Assembly: GCA_002162955.1 (NCBI GenBank)
Contig: MABD01000018.1
Location: forward strand, 270,902-334,901
Source of the DNA: Gammaproteobacteria bacterium 45_16_T64
GTDB lineage: Bacteria; Pseudomonadota; Gammaproteobacteria; Pseudomonadales; Ketobacteraceae
Reading direction: 5' to 3'
Length of the DNA: 64,000 nt
Part shown: piece by piece, positions 18,563-28,367 of the stretch
How positions within the stretch are numbered: the first letter of the stretch is position 1
Layout: each line of letters begins with the position of its first letter
Made by a program: the position numbers and the translations under genes
The notes under the pieces: generated by a model
Databases searched by the model: none
Told to the model about the DNA's origin: nothing
Seen by the model: the letters and a program-made list of their open reading frames with translations, nothing else

Positions 18563-19234
18563 ATGACCAGCACTCTAGCTCATTATGTACAAACAGACGC
18601 AGTTCAACCAAAAGCACTACCTGGATTCTCTCATATCAACCGATATTGGGACAAAAGGCATCATGCCTATGCCGCCAAGATTGCTCCAGGAGAATTCTAC
18701 GTGACATCTGGTGAAGAAATTATTGTAACCACTCTTGGTTCCTGTATCTCTGCTTGTATTTGGGACACCAAGACTGGTGTCGGCGGCATGAATCACTTTA
18801 TGCTTCCCTCAAAAAATGCCTATAGCACCCCAAAGAAGGAGAAAAAAGATTTTTTTGATCAAGAATCCACGCGTTATGGTAATTGGGCCATGGAATACCT
18901 TATTAATGAGATCCTCAAAAATGGTGGTTCCCGTGAAGACCTTAAGGCAAAATTATTTGGGGGCGGAAGAGTCCTTAATGGCATGAACCAGTACGATGTT
19001 GGTGACAATAACATACAATTTATAAAACGCTTTGTAGCCCTAGAAAAGCTGAATGTTGTCGCTCAGGATCTAGGAGGGGTTTGCCCCAGAAAAGTACTTT
19101 TCTATCCTTGCACAGGAAAAGCCAAGGTGCGAAAACTCACCAAGGTAAAGAACAACACCATCGCAACAAGAGAAAAGCAATACTCAACAGCCCTAGCCAA
19201 ATCAACATCGGTGGGAGAGGTGGAATTATTCTAA
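18563..19234 (+). CDS. cheD: Chemoreceptor glutamine deamidase CheD
   Basis: CheD deamidates specific Gln residues of methyl-accepting chemotaxis proteins to Glu. The 223-residue protein has the conserved core 'VTTLGSCISACIWD' with the catalytic Cys, 'GGMNHFMLP' with the catalytic His, and a Thr-type third residue further on. The segment 'KLFGGGRVLNGMNQYDVGDN' matches the family. It is longer than minimal CheD (about 160 residues) because of extra N- and C-terminal sequence. No other chemotaxis genes (cheA, cheB, cheR, mcp) are near, so this is an orphan copy, next to an HTH protein with a chemotaxis-like domain. Confidence 0.93.
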   Translation: MTSTLAHYVQTDAVQPKALPGFSHINRYWDKRHHAYAAKIAPGEFYVTSGEEIIVTTLGSCISACIWDTKTGVGGMNHFMLPSKNAYSTPKKEKKDFFDQESTRYGNWAMEYLINEILKNGGSREDLKAKLFGGGRVLNGMNQYDVGDNNIQFIKRFVALEKLNVVAQDLGGVCPRKVLFYPCTGKAKVRKLTKVKNNTIATREKQYSTALAKSTSVGEVELF

Positions 19235-19292
19235 CGCCAGAGAGCATTTGTCATGGGTAAAAACCAACATCGAGTGGAATTTGATGCCTGAG

Positions 19293-19835
19293 CTAAAAAG
19301 AAGACCCCGCTTTTTTTAGAAACTCAATTTCGTCCTCTGTGGATTGTCGTCCGAGAATATCATTACGGTGCGGATAACGACCAAAATCATCTATGATCGC
19401 TTTGTGCCGCCGTTCAAAATCCAAATTATCTTCTAAGCCCGGTTCAGAGAAAAGAATCAAGGCTTCTTCATGTATAACCAAGGACTCGCTGTGCATGAAT
19501 GGCATAAAAAGGAATTTCTTCTGCTCTATAGCAAGTTCACGATGAAGTGACAATCCAATCGCTTCCTGTGCTAATACCAGCGCAATAGGATCTGACGAAA
19601 AGGCTCGAATATTATCGCGATAAATATTTCGCGAAAACTGATCCAACACAATAATTTCTGCTAACCGCCCTTGCGCCGATTTCCGCCAAGATACCAACTC
19701 TCCCTTTGCCGCAGCCTCCAGGGTTGCACCGAACCGTTGACCAATTTCCACATCGAATGACGCATCCTTCACCCACCATTGCTTCGGCGTTATTTCCTCA
19801 AACCAAAATTTGATAATTTCATCGCTGGTAATCAC
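19293..19835 (-). CDS. DUF924 family protein
   Basis: A 180-residue helical, TPR-like DUF924 protein, recognisable from 'EIIKFWFEEITPKQWWVKD', 'GRLAEIIVLDQFSRNIYRD', 'LFMPFMHSE' and 'RRHKAIIDDFGRYPHRNDIL'. Members are widespread in proteobacteria; no biochemical role is assigned with certainty. The GTG start has AAGGAG seven bases upstream. It is convergent with cheD and divergent from the next sensor kinase gene; context gives no function. Confidence 0.9.
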   Translation of the reverse strand: MITSDEIIKFWFEEITPKQWWVKDASFDVEIGQRFGATLEAAAKGELVSWRKSAQGRLAEIIVLDQFSRNIYRDNIRAFSSDPIALVLAQEAIGLSLHRELAIEQKKFLFMPFMHSESLVIHEEALILFSEPGLEDNLDFERRHKAIIDDFGRYPHRNDILGRQSTEDEIEFLKKAGSSF

Positions 19836-20028
19836 TCTCGTTCTCCTTAAGTGGAATCATGGTTAGCCTCTATCAGAACCAGATAAGGCTTATGCCATCG
19901 AAATAACTGTCTAACAGGCTATGCTTATACAATACACCCGCATGGCTCATCGAGCCACAAACTAAAGAAATTAGCTTTCTATACAGTTCCACCCTCTTCA
20001 CTGACGAATAATGGTGAGGTAACGTAGA

Positions 20029-22920
20029 TTGCACGTGCAGTTAACAAGTTCTGATAGTACATCAACTCATCGTAAAATCCGGCGAGCAACCCTGTGTGCA
20101 TGCATTTTTCTATTGCTATGGAACATACCGGTCGTTGCCAATGAGCTACAGCCTATCCGTTTATTCTTGGACGACAGCTATGATCTCAATTTAAAAATGT
20201 GGATCTTAGTTGATGAGTCAAACAGTCTCACCATTGACAATATTACCACACAAGAATATCAACCCTCATTCAAGAAAAACACCCAAAAAATACTGAATCT
20301 TGGCATTAGCGACTCAACCTATTGGATGAAGGTAAAGCTGTATTATCCAAGCGCTTACCCAAATAAAGATTCCGATAAACAGTGGTTATTGGAAATTGCC
20401 AACTCCAGTTTAGACATCGCTGAATTATTCATTGCAGAACATGACGGTATCTATGATGTAAGAAGTGCCGATACCCGCAGAAGCTATTCGGACCGGGAAG
20501 TATTGCATATAAATAGCGTTTTCCCCCTCCGCCTATCGCTGGGGCAAGAGATCACGCTATATATCAGAATCAAGAATACTACCTCGATGTATATCCCATT
20601 GACACTATGGACTCCCGCAGCCTTTTCTGCAAAAGTAGCAACAGAGGAGTTTATATTTGGCGTATTCTTTGGAAGCATGCTTATTTTAGGTATATACAAT
20701 CTCTATATTTATCTCACGATACGTGATGTCAGCTACCTTTTTTATTTTATTTATCTAGGAGGCATTACAACATTCGAAATGCTGGAGGTTGGCCGAGGCA
20801 TTATTCATATTGACCGTCACCTTGGAGCCATCGACAGAAAACACATCATATTTTTTATTTGGATCACAGCAATAGCGGTGATGTATTTCGCAAAGCACTT
20901 TGTCTCTATTGTCGAAAACCATCGCATCACCAACAAAATTCTCGACACATTTCTCATAATTGCTTTTGCTAGCTTTATTCTTGCCTATTTCACAGAGTAT
21001 TCCAATGCAGTTTTATGGAATGCATGTTTCATGAGTATTTTCCTACCCGCCTTTTCAATAATATTGATCTACTGTTGGTTAAAGGGGAATGAAAATGCGA
21101 AGTTCCTTTTCTTTGCTTGGATTTCTAATGCAATCGGGCTCACCCTTTTCGCCGGCCTGACCTACAAAATACTACCTGCCACACAGCTCACTCTGGTAGT
21201 CACATTTATCGGAATTTTTATCGAAGCGTTATTATTATCTTTCGCGTTAGCACATCGCATAAAACGCGAACAAACCATGGCACTGCTTGCCGACAATCGC
21301 GCCATGACCAACCTATCCCAATACCAATCGGCCTTTGATAACTCAATGGAAGGTAGGTACACGATGTCATTGAATGGGCACATAGTAAACTCTAACCCCG
21401 CTATGGTCGACATGTTCGGATTCACCAGTTCCGATGAACTCACATACCACGAAAAATCAGTCGCCAAAGTACTATTTGATGATATCACACGACAATCAAT
21501 GAAAATGTTACAACATAAGATATCCTCCAATAACATCACATTTTTGCGTGGGGATGGAAAACAAACCTGGGCGATCCATAAAACCAAGATCATCACTAAA
21601 AACACAGGGGATATCAGTCATATTGAAGGTTCTATTATTGACGTCACACAAATAAATCTAAAACATCTCGCTTTACTAGAACAAGATAAAGAACGAAAAA
21701 GTCTCGCTTATGCTGAATCTTCAGCCAAGGCTAAAAGTGAATTCCTATCAAATATGAGTCACGAAATAAGAACACCGCTAACCGCAATCATTGGCTTTAG
21801 TGAATCACTAAAAGACCCGAATTTATCACCCAAGGAAAGGAATGATGCTGTTAACCTGGTATCAGAAAGCAGTCGTAGCCTGCTTGAACTTATAAACAAC
21901 ATTCTCGATTATTCAAAATTGGAAGCACATAGGTTGCACATAGAGAACGTTGCCGTAAACATATTCTCAATTGTAGACGACATACATCAAGAATTTTCAA
22001 CCACGTCGAAACATAAAGGACTGAACTTTGATATCAATTATAAGTACCCAATTCCAGAGAAAATATTGGGTGACCCCCTGCGTATAGGCCAAATAATTCA
22101 CAACCTTTGTTCAAACGCAATAAAATTCTCCCGCATCGGAAATATACAGTTATCTATATTGTGGGATAGCACATTAGAAAAACTCGTGTTTAAGGTGAGT
22201 GATAATGGTCTAGGGATAACCACAGAAATGCAAAACAATCTCTTTGTTTTTTTTGAACAAGGCGACACCTCGTCAACACGCCAATTCGGCGGTGCTGGAT
22301 TAGGGTTAGCCATATCAAGAAAACTCGCCACAATGATGGGAGGTGATATTAAGGTTCAAAGCGAACTGGGAAAAGGCAGTGAATTTGCCTTTATTGTTGG
22401 CGGTGAGATACCAGACGAGACTATATGGGTACATGACAAAAACACGTTGATGGCGGATAAGAAAAAAAACCTTTCCCTCTCTGGTACCGTATTACTTGCT
22501 GAAGATAATATCGTCAATCAAAAGCTTATAGAAAAGGTACTTCGAACAACGGGGCTACATGTTGTTATCGTCGAAAATGGCCTACAGGCATGTAATATAT
22601 GTAACGAAATCCAGGCGGACCTTATACTAATGGACATAAACATGCCAATTAGAGATGGTTTCGAGGCGACAGAGTATTTACGAAAGAACGGCCATGTTAT
22701 GCCTATTTATGCACTGACCGCTGAGACCGACAAACGCCACATAAAAAAAGCAATCAAGGCTGGATGTCAAGGAGTGCTCAGCAAACCCATTAACAAAGCG
22801 TCTCTTCTAAATACGCTGAACAAACACCTATCTCCAAGTTCAACACCAGAGAAACCACCTCCTGAAAACAACCCAACTAAAAATCAAGACTCAGAGGGCA
22901 TTAAAAAAGAGACGCCGTGA
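20029..22920 (+). CDS. 7TMR-DISM hybrid sensor histidine kinase
   Basis: A 963-residue kinase. Order: signal/first hydrophobic segment (about 24-38), extracellular 7TMR-DISMED2 sensor (about 45-190), seven-helix 7TMR-DISM membrane domain (about 205-405; 'FIFGVFFGSMLILGIYNLYI'), PAS-like region (about 425-540), HisKA with His578 ('[13 protein letters not shown]'), HATPase ('CSNAIKFS', 'DNGLGI', 'GAGLGLAIS'), and one receiver with Asp869 ('LILMDINMPIRDG'). The DISMED2 fold is related to carbohydrate-binding domains, so the ligand may be a sugar or glycan (family-level knowledge). The TTG start with GAGG ten bases upstream is the most 5' reasonable one. Same general design as the kinase at 50949. 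Confidence 0.93.
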   Translation: MHVQLTSSDSTSTHRKIRRATLCACIFLLLWNIPVVANELQPIRLFLDDSYDLNLKMWILVDESNSLTIDNITTQEYQPSFKKNTQKILNLGISDSTYWMKVKLYYPSAYPNKDSDKQWLLEIANSSLDIAELFIAEHDGIYDVRSADTRRSYSDREVLHINSVFPLRLSLGQEITLYIRIKNTTSMYIPLTLWTPAAFSAKVATEEFIFGVFFGSMLILGIYNLYIYLTIRDVSYLFYFIYLGGITTFEMLEVGRGIIHIDRHLGAIDRKHIIFFIWITAIAVMYFAKHFVSIVENHRITNKILDTFLIIAFASFILAYFTEYSNAVLWNACFMSIFLPAFSIILIYCWLKGNENAKFLFFAWISNAIGLTLFAGLTYKILPATQLTLVVTFIGIFIEALLLSFALAHRIKREQTMALLADNRAMTNLSQYQSAFDNSMEGRYTMSLNGHIVNSNPAMVDMFGFTSSDELTYHEKSVAKVLFDDITRQSMKMLQHKISSNNITFLRGDGKQTWAIHKTKIITKNTGDISHIEGSIIDVTQINLKHLALLEQDKERKSLAYAESSAKAKSEFLSNMSHEIRTPLTAIIGFSESLKDPNLSPKERNDAVNLVSESSRSLLELINNILDYSKLEAHRLHIENVAVNIFSIVDDIHQEFSTTSKHKGLNFDINYKYPIPEKILGDPLRIGQIIHNLCSNAIKFSRIGNIQLSILWDSTLEKLVFKVSDNGLGITTEMQNNLFVFFEQGDTSSTRQFGGAGLGLAISRKLATMMGGDIKVQSELGKGSEFAFIVGGEIPDETIWVHDKNTLMADKKKNLSLSGTVLLAEDNIVNQKLIEKVLRTTGLHVVIVENGLQACNICNEIQADLILMDINMPIRDGFEATEYLRKNGHVMPIYALTAETDKRHIKKAIKAGCQGVLSKPINKASLLNTLNKHLSPSSTPEKPPPENNPTKNQDSEGIKKETP

Positions 22921-23096
22921 TTCAAACGGTATACTCAGTCTCGCCCTCTGCACACGACGCCTTATAAAATATTTCATATAAGCTTAGAAGAAGTCGTTCT
23001 ATTATTAGGAGGTCATAGTCAATAAATTTACGGGCTTTTCACCTATACTTAGTCAATGTTCCACCGTTGCGACTGACTCAGACTGGCAATCATTAT

Positions 23097-25214
23097 ATGA
23101 GAAAAGTATTAGTTGTAGACGACCATCAAGCAAACCGTATCGCTCTTACTTCCATACTACGGGATTTGGAGGTATCGCTATTTTATGCCGCTTCAGGCAG
23201 CGAAGCACTAAAACTCGTTTTACATCATAACTTTGCCGTCATTCTTATGGATGTCAATATGCCGCTGATGGACGGTATTGAAACAACGGAGATCATTCAT
23301 AGCGATGAGGCCTATAAGAATTTGCCCATCGTCATGGTCACCGCTGCAGATAACTCCAGTGACGCGCTAAGAAAAGCCTATGAAGCTGGCGCAATTGATT
23401 TTGTCTACAAACCGATTGAACCTGAAGTTCTATTAAGTAAGGTCAGCCAATTCGTGGAACTAGAAACTGCACGAATCAACGCAGAGGCCAATCGAGAGCA
23501 TCTTAAAGTCATTCTCGATTCTGCCGGTGAAGGGGTTCTCGGCTTAACATTAGCTGGAGATATCACCTTCGCCAATCCTAAGGCAGAGGCCATTCTTGGG
23601 CTTGCTCCTGACTCGCTGTGTGGCACTAATATTCGAGCGTTTATTTATTCGAGCGAGCTTGAGGAGCAAATCAGAAAAGAAAGTCGTATCTTCTCCACGC
23701 TTAAAGAAAGAAATAATCTTCAGTGTGATACAGAATGTTGGTTTAAAAGTGATGGGACGACTATTTCTGTTGAATATACCTGTGAATCTACAGTCACCGT
23801 CGAGGGAAGTTCGACCGCAGGCGTGCTTATTTTTCAAGACATTACTTTACGAAAACTAAGGGAAACAAGAGAGAAATACTTAGCCAATTTTGATAGCCTC
23901 ACTGGCCTAGCGAATAGAACAAGTTTCTACGAACACCTGAACAAATCAGTGTCACGAGCCAAACGCTCCAAAGAACTACTCAGCGTCATTATCTTTGATG
24001 TTGATCATTTCAAGTGCATCAATGATACCTATGGGCACCATGCAGGAGATACACTTTTACGCGAAATTGGCCAACGAGTATCCCTCACACTTAGAGAAGG
24101 TGACGTCGTCGCCCGTCTCGGTGGCGATGAATTCGGAATCATTCTTTATGATATATCCGAAGCGATGGCCGCCAACGCGGTGGCTCATAAGGTAATCGAA
24201 TCATTTTCACAGTCATTTTCGCTAAACGATATAGAAGTTGACGTGAGTCTCAGCGTGGGTGTGGCTATTTTTGATAATCACTCAATGACATCGGAGGAAT
24301 TAGTCAGGCTTGCAGACACGGCGATGTATCAAGTTAAACACGAGGGTAGGAATGGGTACCGGTTATTTGAATCTGAAATGATGAAAGCCAGCATTGAGAA
24401 GCGAGAGTTGCATATGCTTCTACAGCGAGCGATAGCCAATCAAGAACTGTACTTAGTTTATCAACCCAAGATTGCTATAGATACAAAGAAAATGATCGGC
24501 GGCGAAGCACTACTACGCTGGAAACGAAAAGATGGACAAAATATTAGTCCCGCTAAATTCATCCCTATAGCAGAAGAAAGCGGACAAATAATAGCGTTGG
24601 GCGATTGGGTATTAAATGAAGCCTGCAAACAAGTCAGTGCCTGGGGGAAAAATGCACTTCCTATATCAATCAATGTATCGGTTAAACAGTTATTAACACG
24701 TGGATTTAGCCAAAACTTAGAAGCATCGCTGGTTAAGTACCGATTAGACAGAAACTTGATTGAGATAGAGGTTACCGAGACCGGAAGTATCGAAGATCAG
24801 CAGAAAGTGTCAGAGGAACTACAGAAAATACATGATATGGGTATTAGAATATCCATAGATGACTTTGGTACAGGGCACGCATCTCTCGACTACTTACGAA
24901 AGCTACCTTTTGACGTACTTAAAATCGATCGTAGTTTTGTTAAAGATATTGGCCTTGATGAGCATGATGAAGAAATTATTCGGGTTATCATGGCAGTTGC
25001 AAACACCATGGGGCTTGATGTTATCGCTGAAGGTGCTGAAACATTAGAGCAGCTTCAATTCCTCTCAAAAATTGATTGTCACCATATACAGGGTTATTAT
25101 TTTAGCGCACCTCTTTCAGTGCAAGAATATACACTGATGCTAAAAGATAGTAGCAATATTCTCGCGCCAAAATTCTCTTCGCTTACTTCTTACCTCAAAA
25201 CCAATGTAGCCTAG
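23097..25214 (+). CDS. REC-PAS-GGDEF-EAL cyclic-di-GMP signalling protein
   Basis: A 705-residue protein from ATG 23097. The receiver (about 3-120) has Asp52 as phospho-acceptor ('VILMDVNMPLMDG'); a PAS domain follows (about 130-255). The diguanylate cyclase domain has an intact GGDEF at 342-346 and an RxxD product-inhibition site (REGD) exactly five residues before it. The phosphodiesterase domain has an intact EAL (470-472, 'GGEALLRW') and 'IDDFGTGHASLDYL'. So both synthesis and breakdown of c-di-GMP are possible; phosphorylation presumably sets the balance. The kinase just upstream (its own REC, no output partner) is a plausible phosphodonor, from gene order only. Confidence 0.94.
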   Translation: MRKVLVVDDHQANRIALTSILRDLEVSLFYAASGSEALKLVLHHNFAVILMDVNMPLMDGIETTEIIHSDEAYKNLPIVMVTAADNSSDALRKAYEAGAIDFVYKPIEPEVLLSKVSQFVELETARINAEANREHLKVILDSAGEGVLGLTLAGDITFANPKAEAILGLAPDSLCGTNIRAFIYSSELEEQIRKESRIFSTLKERNNLQCDTECWFKSDGTTISVEYTCESTVTVEGSSTAGVLIFQDITLRKLRETREKYLANFDSLTGLANRTSFYEHLNKSVSRAKRSKELLSVIIFDVDHFKCINDTYGHHAGDTLLREIGQRVSLTLREGDVVARLGGDEFGIILYDISEAMAANAVAHKVIESFSQSFSLNDIEVDVSLSVGVAIFDNHSMTSEELVRLADTAMYQVKHEGRNGYRLFESEMMKASIEKRELHMLLQRAIANQELYLVYQPKIAIDTKKMIGGEALLRWKRKDGQNISPAKFIPIAEESGQIIALGDWVLNEACKQVSAWGKNALPISINVSVKQLLTRGFSQNLEASLVKYRLDRNLIEIEVTETGSIEDQQKVSEELQKIHDMGIRISIDDFGTGHASLDYLRKLPFDVLKIDRSFVKDIGLDEHDEEIIRVIMAVANTMGLDVIAEGAETLEQLQFLSKIDCHHIQGYYFSAPLSVQEYTLMLKDSSNILAPKFSSLTSYLKTNVA

Positions 25215-25271
25215 CGGCAAGAGCCACACACATAAATCCGTGCGCAGCCCTTGCCCAACCGTTGTCCAAGC

Positions 25272-26033
25272 CTACCCTTTCCAGGTGTTTTCGTTATGGG
25301 ATTCACCTTTAAAAGGAATGATCCACATCTGATAAAGCGACGTCAACATCATAAAGCCAGACGCCACGGAATAACCGAAACCACCAATGATAGTGAGCAC
25401 CGCAAAATTCGGATACCACTTGACTAACCACCAAGAGAACACATCAAGAATAAGGAAAATAAAGGGAATAAAAATAATCGTCGCTTTTACCCAAGGTTTG
25501 ATCCCTACTGACAAACTAAAAATCAGCCCAATAAAGAAGAAAATAAACGCTATACCAAACAAGTGGATATGAGAAACTCGCGTAAGCGAATCTACCGACG
25601 CCCCCTTATCAACCTCTGCTACATGCTTGACCGCAGCTAACTTATTAAAATCGGGCAATCCAGGTATGTTGCCATGACACTGGGTACAATTTTGTTTAAA
25701 TAAACCTTTTACTTTAGGCTCCCAGTCTTGTTCCGGTGCTCCGTCCTGCACCCATTGAATTATTTGAGTACGCACCTCAACTGGCGCTTTGTCTTTCATC
25801 GAGCCATTGAGTTTAGCTTCAAGCCGACTATTACCTCTATCGCCATAATAGCTATAAACAATATCGTCAATGGAAACCCCCAATTTTCCATCGGCCATAC
25901 CATGAGTCAATAGGATTTGCACACCAGCCATCATCAGGCCAAGGCCCGTCACAAGTAGATAACCGGTAAATAATGTGCGTAAGGGTAAAGATAAGCTTGG
26001 TAGATTTAACCAACCGTCGGTGCTGTTTTTCAT
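25272..26033 (-). CDS. Membrane-anchored cytochrome c family protein
   Basis: A 253-residue integral membrane protein with one c-type haem site, C116-TQ-CH120. The start is set at ATG 26033 because GGGAG lies eight bases upstream; an in-frame TTG 31 codons earlier has no such site. One helix (about 20-42) precedes the haem-containing periplasmic part; three more helices follow ('HLFGIAFIFFFIGLIFSLSV', 'IIFIPFIFLILDVFSWWLV', 'VLTIIGGFGYSVASGFMML'). Some databases carry members under the misleading label 'elongation factor-1 alpha'. His residues in the helices could bind more haem. Role is probably in electron transfer; partner unknown. It is convergent with the c-di-GMP gene. Confidence 0.75.
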   Translation of the reverse strand: MKNSTDGWLNLPSLSLPLRTLFTGYLLVTGLGLMMAGVQILLTHGMADGKLGVSIDDIVYSYYGDRGNSRLEAKLNGSMKDKAPVEVRTQIIQWVQDGAPEQDWEPKVKGLFKQNCTQCHGNIPGLPDFNKLAAVKHVAEVDKGASVDSLTRVSHIHLFGIAFIFFFIGLIFSLSVGIKPWVKATIIFIPFIFLILDVFSWWLVKWYPNFAVLTIIGGFGYSVASGFMMLTSLYQMWIIPFKGESHNENTWKG

Positions 26034-26342
26034 TGAAATTACTCCCTCTCTCTGCTTCCAATACAACAAGAAAGCAAGCCATGGCAGTCCGATCGCCAAT
26101 AAGGAAAAAATTATAAAACCGATCAAACATCCCTTGACTAACCGAGCCCTAGAATACCCGATCGTAGCTCAAATGAAAACAAAGTTGACCTGTATAAGGC
26201 AAGAGCTCCCGCTACTTACGAGAAGTAAAAAGGGCTAACGCCTCATACTTACACAAGCGCAATTGATAATTACTCTCAATTTCATTAAGATTCCGCTCAA
26301 CGATAACAAGTTTACATTTTTGCCTTTATTTATGGAGTAAGT
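26034..26342. other. Divergent intergenic region with a Fur-like box
   Basis: About 310 bases between two divergent genes. Apart from the Fur-like box at 26264-26278 close to the plus-strand gene, I see no further repeat, hairpin or small gene. A longer open frame from the minus-strand cytochrome extends 93 bases into it from a TTG without a ribosome-binding site. Confidence 0.45.
26264..26278 (+). promoter_or_regulatory. Fur-like box upstream of secreted protein gene
   Basis: TGATAATTACTCTCA matches the 7-1-7 Fur motif TGATAATnATTATCA at 12 of 14 specified positions. It lies 64 bases upstream of the ATG at 26343, so iron-dependent repression of that gene is predicted. Confidence 0.6.
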
Positions 26343-28352
26343 ATGCGCCCTTTTCTTTTATCTGCGTTAAGTCTAGCTATGGCAGCCACAGGGATCGCCA
26401 ACGCCCAGACCACTGTCAACGTCGTTGATCCTTCTCATAGCCCCGCGAGCAACTTCTTAGCTTACACAGAGTTTGAGCTATCGGGTGAACCACTTGCAGA
26501 AGCATTGGGCTTAGACCTTGATACCCTTGACCCAAATGCGGTCAATAAACCAACAGCTTTTGATTATGCTGCGGGGATAGAGGCATACGAATATTCAGAA
26601 GAGGCAATGTATGCTCTAAACTACCAGTCACAAATGGGACCTCACCTTGTTAACGGTCCTAGCAATGCAAGCCGTGGTGGAAACTTTGAATCACTGAAGA
26701 AGCGCATTAGTGGCTTTGTTGCAGCGGTCGGTTTTGATGAAGCAGAAGTGCCGAGCAATATTTACCCAATATCTATCCCTTATTCATCCGGCACACCAAA
26801 ACTAGATATCGCGCCCAACATCGCCAACAAGAAAGGTGAAAGCATCGACGTTATTGATGCACAAGGAAAAAGTAGCACACAAAATACGCTATCTCCCGCC
26901 TACCTTGGCGATTACTCTCTCGTTGCTTGGGACAAGAGCTCGTTCGATAAATCCATTAACCCTGCGGCTATCGGAGGCATACTACTTAAAGAAGTTATGT
27001 GGTCTCAGGATTTTCTCGGTGGCATGCATGAAACAAAAACCGACGAAGAAGTAGAAGCAGAATCGTCAACTCAGGACAGTGGCCCTTTTAGTTTAGGTGT
27101 ATCTGCTGCTGATGGCTTCCAAGGTATGTTGCTGACGGAAATTTCGTTAGATAAGCTTCGATTACTACAAGACAAACTAGCATACGACGGTAAATCCCTC
27201 GGCGCCAAGCTTACTCCTCAATACGACCCTAAGAAGCAGCCCATTTGGTTCCCGCATAGCATATCAGTAAAAGAAAGCAGTGCGAATGGGGTGAATGCAC
27301 TAGGTAAGCTAACAGTCAACGATAGTAGTTCAACACTACGTGATACGTGGATGTTGCTATGGCCAACCAGTGAATATTTCTCCTATACAGACCAACGCAT
27401 CAGCAATACCGCACAGAACCCCGCATTCCTAGCAGTATTTGATAACGCACCTTTTGCCGCATCACCAAAAGCCAACACGGATTCTGACGCTGCAAATGAT
27501 ATTGTCGGAAGCGACGGTTTCTCTCTGGCATCTAATCTTTCAAGTGCATTATTTAAGAATATTGATACGCTTCACTTTAATGCCCACGAAGGTACATTCG
27601 TAGACAGCGTAAAGGACGGCAAACAATCAACATCGGTTACTACCTTTGACGCTGCTTATTCTATCGTTGCGTTATCTATCTATCAGCGTGCCCAAGATGC
27701 ATTGCCGGTTGGATACGCGTCAGCTGAAGGCGGCGACGTAAACCTTAAAACTGCACAAGGCAAGCGTGCGTTAGCACTTATTACGAAGCAAGCAGATTTC
27801 CTAAGCACCAAGGCGCTCACCGAAAACGGGCTTGTTGCCGATAACGTTAGCCTTGGTAAAAAAGCAAGTGGAAGCACGTCTCTATCCACTCAGTTTGCAA
27901 CCATTAGAGGATTAATTGCTGCTGGCCTTGCCACCGGCAACGACGGTTATCTAGCCGCAGCTAAAGCCTTATTTATCTCTGTCGAAAAGTATCAATTCGA
28001 CAATAGCATAGGCACTTGGGCTGACCAGCCAGGAAAGGCAACGATTCACACGCCTTACACAGCAGCCGCTATTTCCGGTGGACTACGAGAAGTTATCCTT
28101 CACTTGGCAAACAAAGACAGTGAAAACACTCCTGAACTGTCTTTAAAGCATCTAACCTCTCGATACGTTTCTTGGTTCAAGACAGTGATCAATGGCGGCG
28201 CACAGCTAGCCGAATGGAACGTAGATACTGGAGAGAATAAGCTTGAAAAAAACAACACAACCGATTCGGATAAGGATGGTGTAATGTCGGTTATTGGTGC
28301 AGGGTATGCGGCAACAATGGCAAATCAAGTAAGCGTTAGCCGAGGTAAGTAA
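26343..28352 (+). CDS. Secreted protein of unknown function
   Basis: A 669-residue protein with a clear signal peptide (cleavage probably after 'GIANA', about residue 21). The rest is rich in small and acidic residues with no haem, metal-ligand or catalytic motif I recognise. The C-terminal half contains 'FDAAYSIVALSIYQRAQDAL', 'FATIRGLIAAGLATGNDGYL' and 'YTAAAISGGLREVILHL'. Those helices are spaced like an alpha/alpha-toroid such as seen in glycan-processing or thioredoxin-like fold proteins, but this is only a fold-level impression. A Fur-like box lies upstream, so it may act in iron acquisition or be made during iron limitation. A strong terminator follows. It is divergent from a membrane cytochrome c gene. 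Confidence 0.75.
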   Translation: MRPFLLSALSLAMAATGIANAQTTVNVVDPSHSPASNFLAYTEFELSGEPLAEALGLDLDTLDPNAVNKPTAFDYAAGIEAYEYSEEAMYALNYQSQMGPHLVNGPSNASRGGNFESLKKRISGFVAAVGFDEAEVPSNIYPISIPYSSGTPKLDIAPNIANKKGESIDVIDAQGKSSTQNTLSPAYLGDYSLVAWDKSSFDKSINPAAIGGILLKEVMWSQDFLGGMHETKTDEEVEAESSTQDSGPFSLGVSAADGFQGMLLTEISLDKLRLLQDKLAYDGKSLGAKLTPQYDPKKQPIWFPHSISVKESSANGVNALGKLTVNDSSSTLRDTWMLLWPTSEYFSYTDQRISNTAQNPAFLAVFDNAPFAASPKANTDSDAANDIVGSDGFSLASNLSSALFKNIDTLHFNAHEGTFVDSVKDGKQSTSVTTFDAAYSIVALSIYQRAQDALPVGYASAEGGDVNLKTAQGKRALALITKQADFLSTKALTENGLVADNVSLGKKASGSTSLSTQFATIRGLIAAGLATGNDGYLAAAKALFISVEKYQFDNSIGTWADQPGKATIHTPYTAAAISGGLREVILHLANKDSENTPELSLKHLTSRYVSWFKTVINGGAQLAEWNVDTGENKLEKNNTTDSDKDGVMSVIGAGYAATMANQVSVSRGK

Positions 28353-28367
28353 CCCGACTAAAACTTA

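Noticed and set aside
23007..23012. Perfect AGGAGG in the gap before the GGDEF-EAL gene
   Set aside because: No ATG, GTG or TTG follows within a usable distance, so it does not mark a hidden gene.
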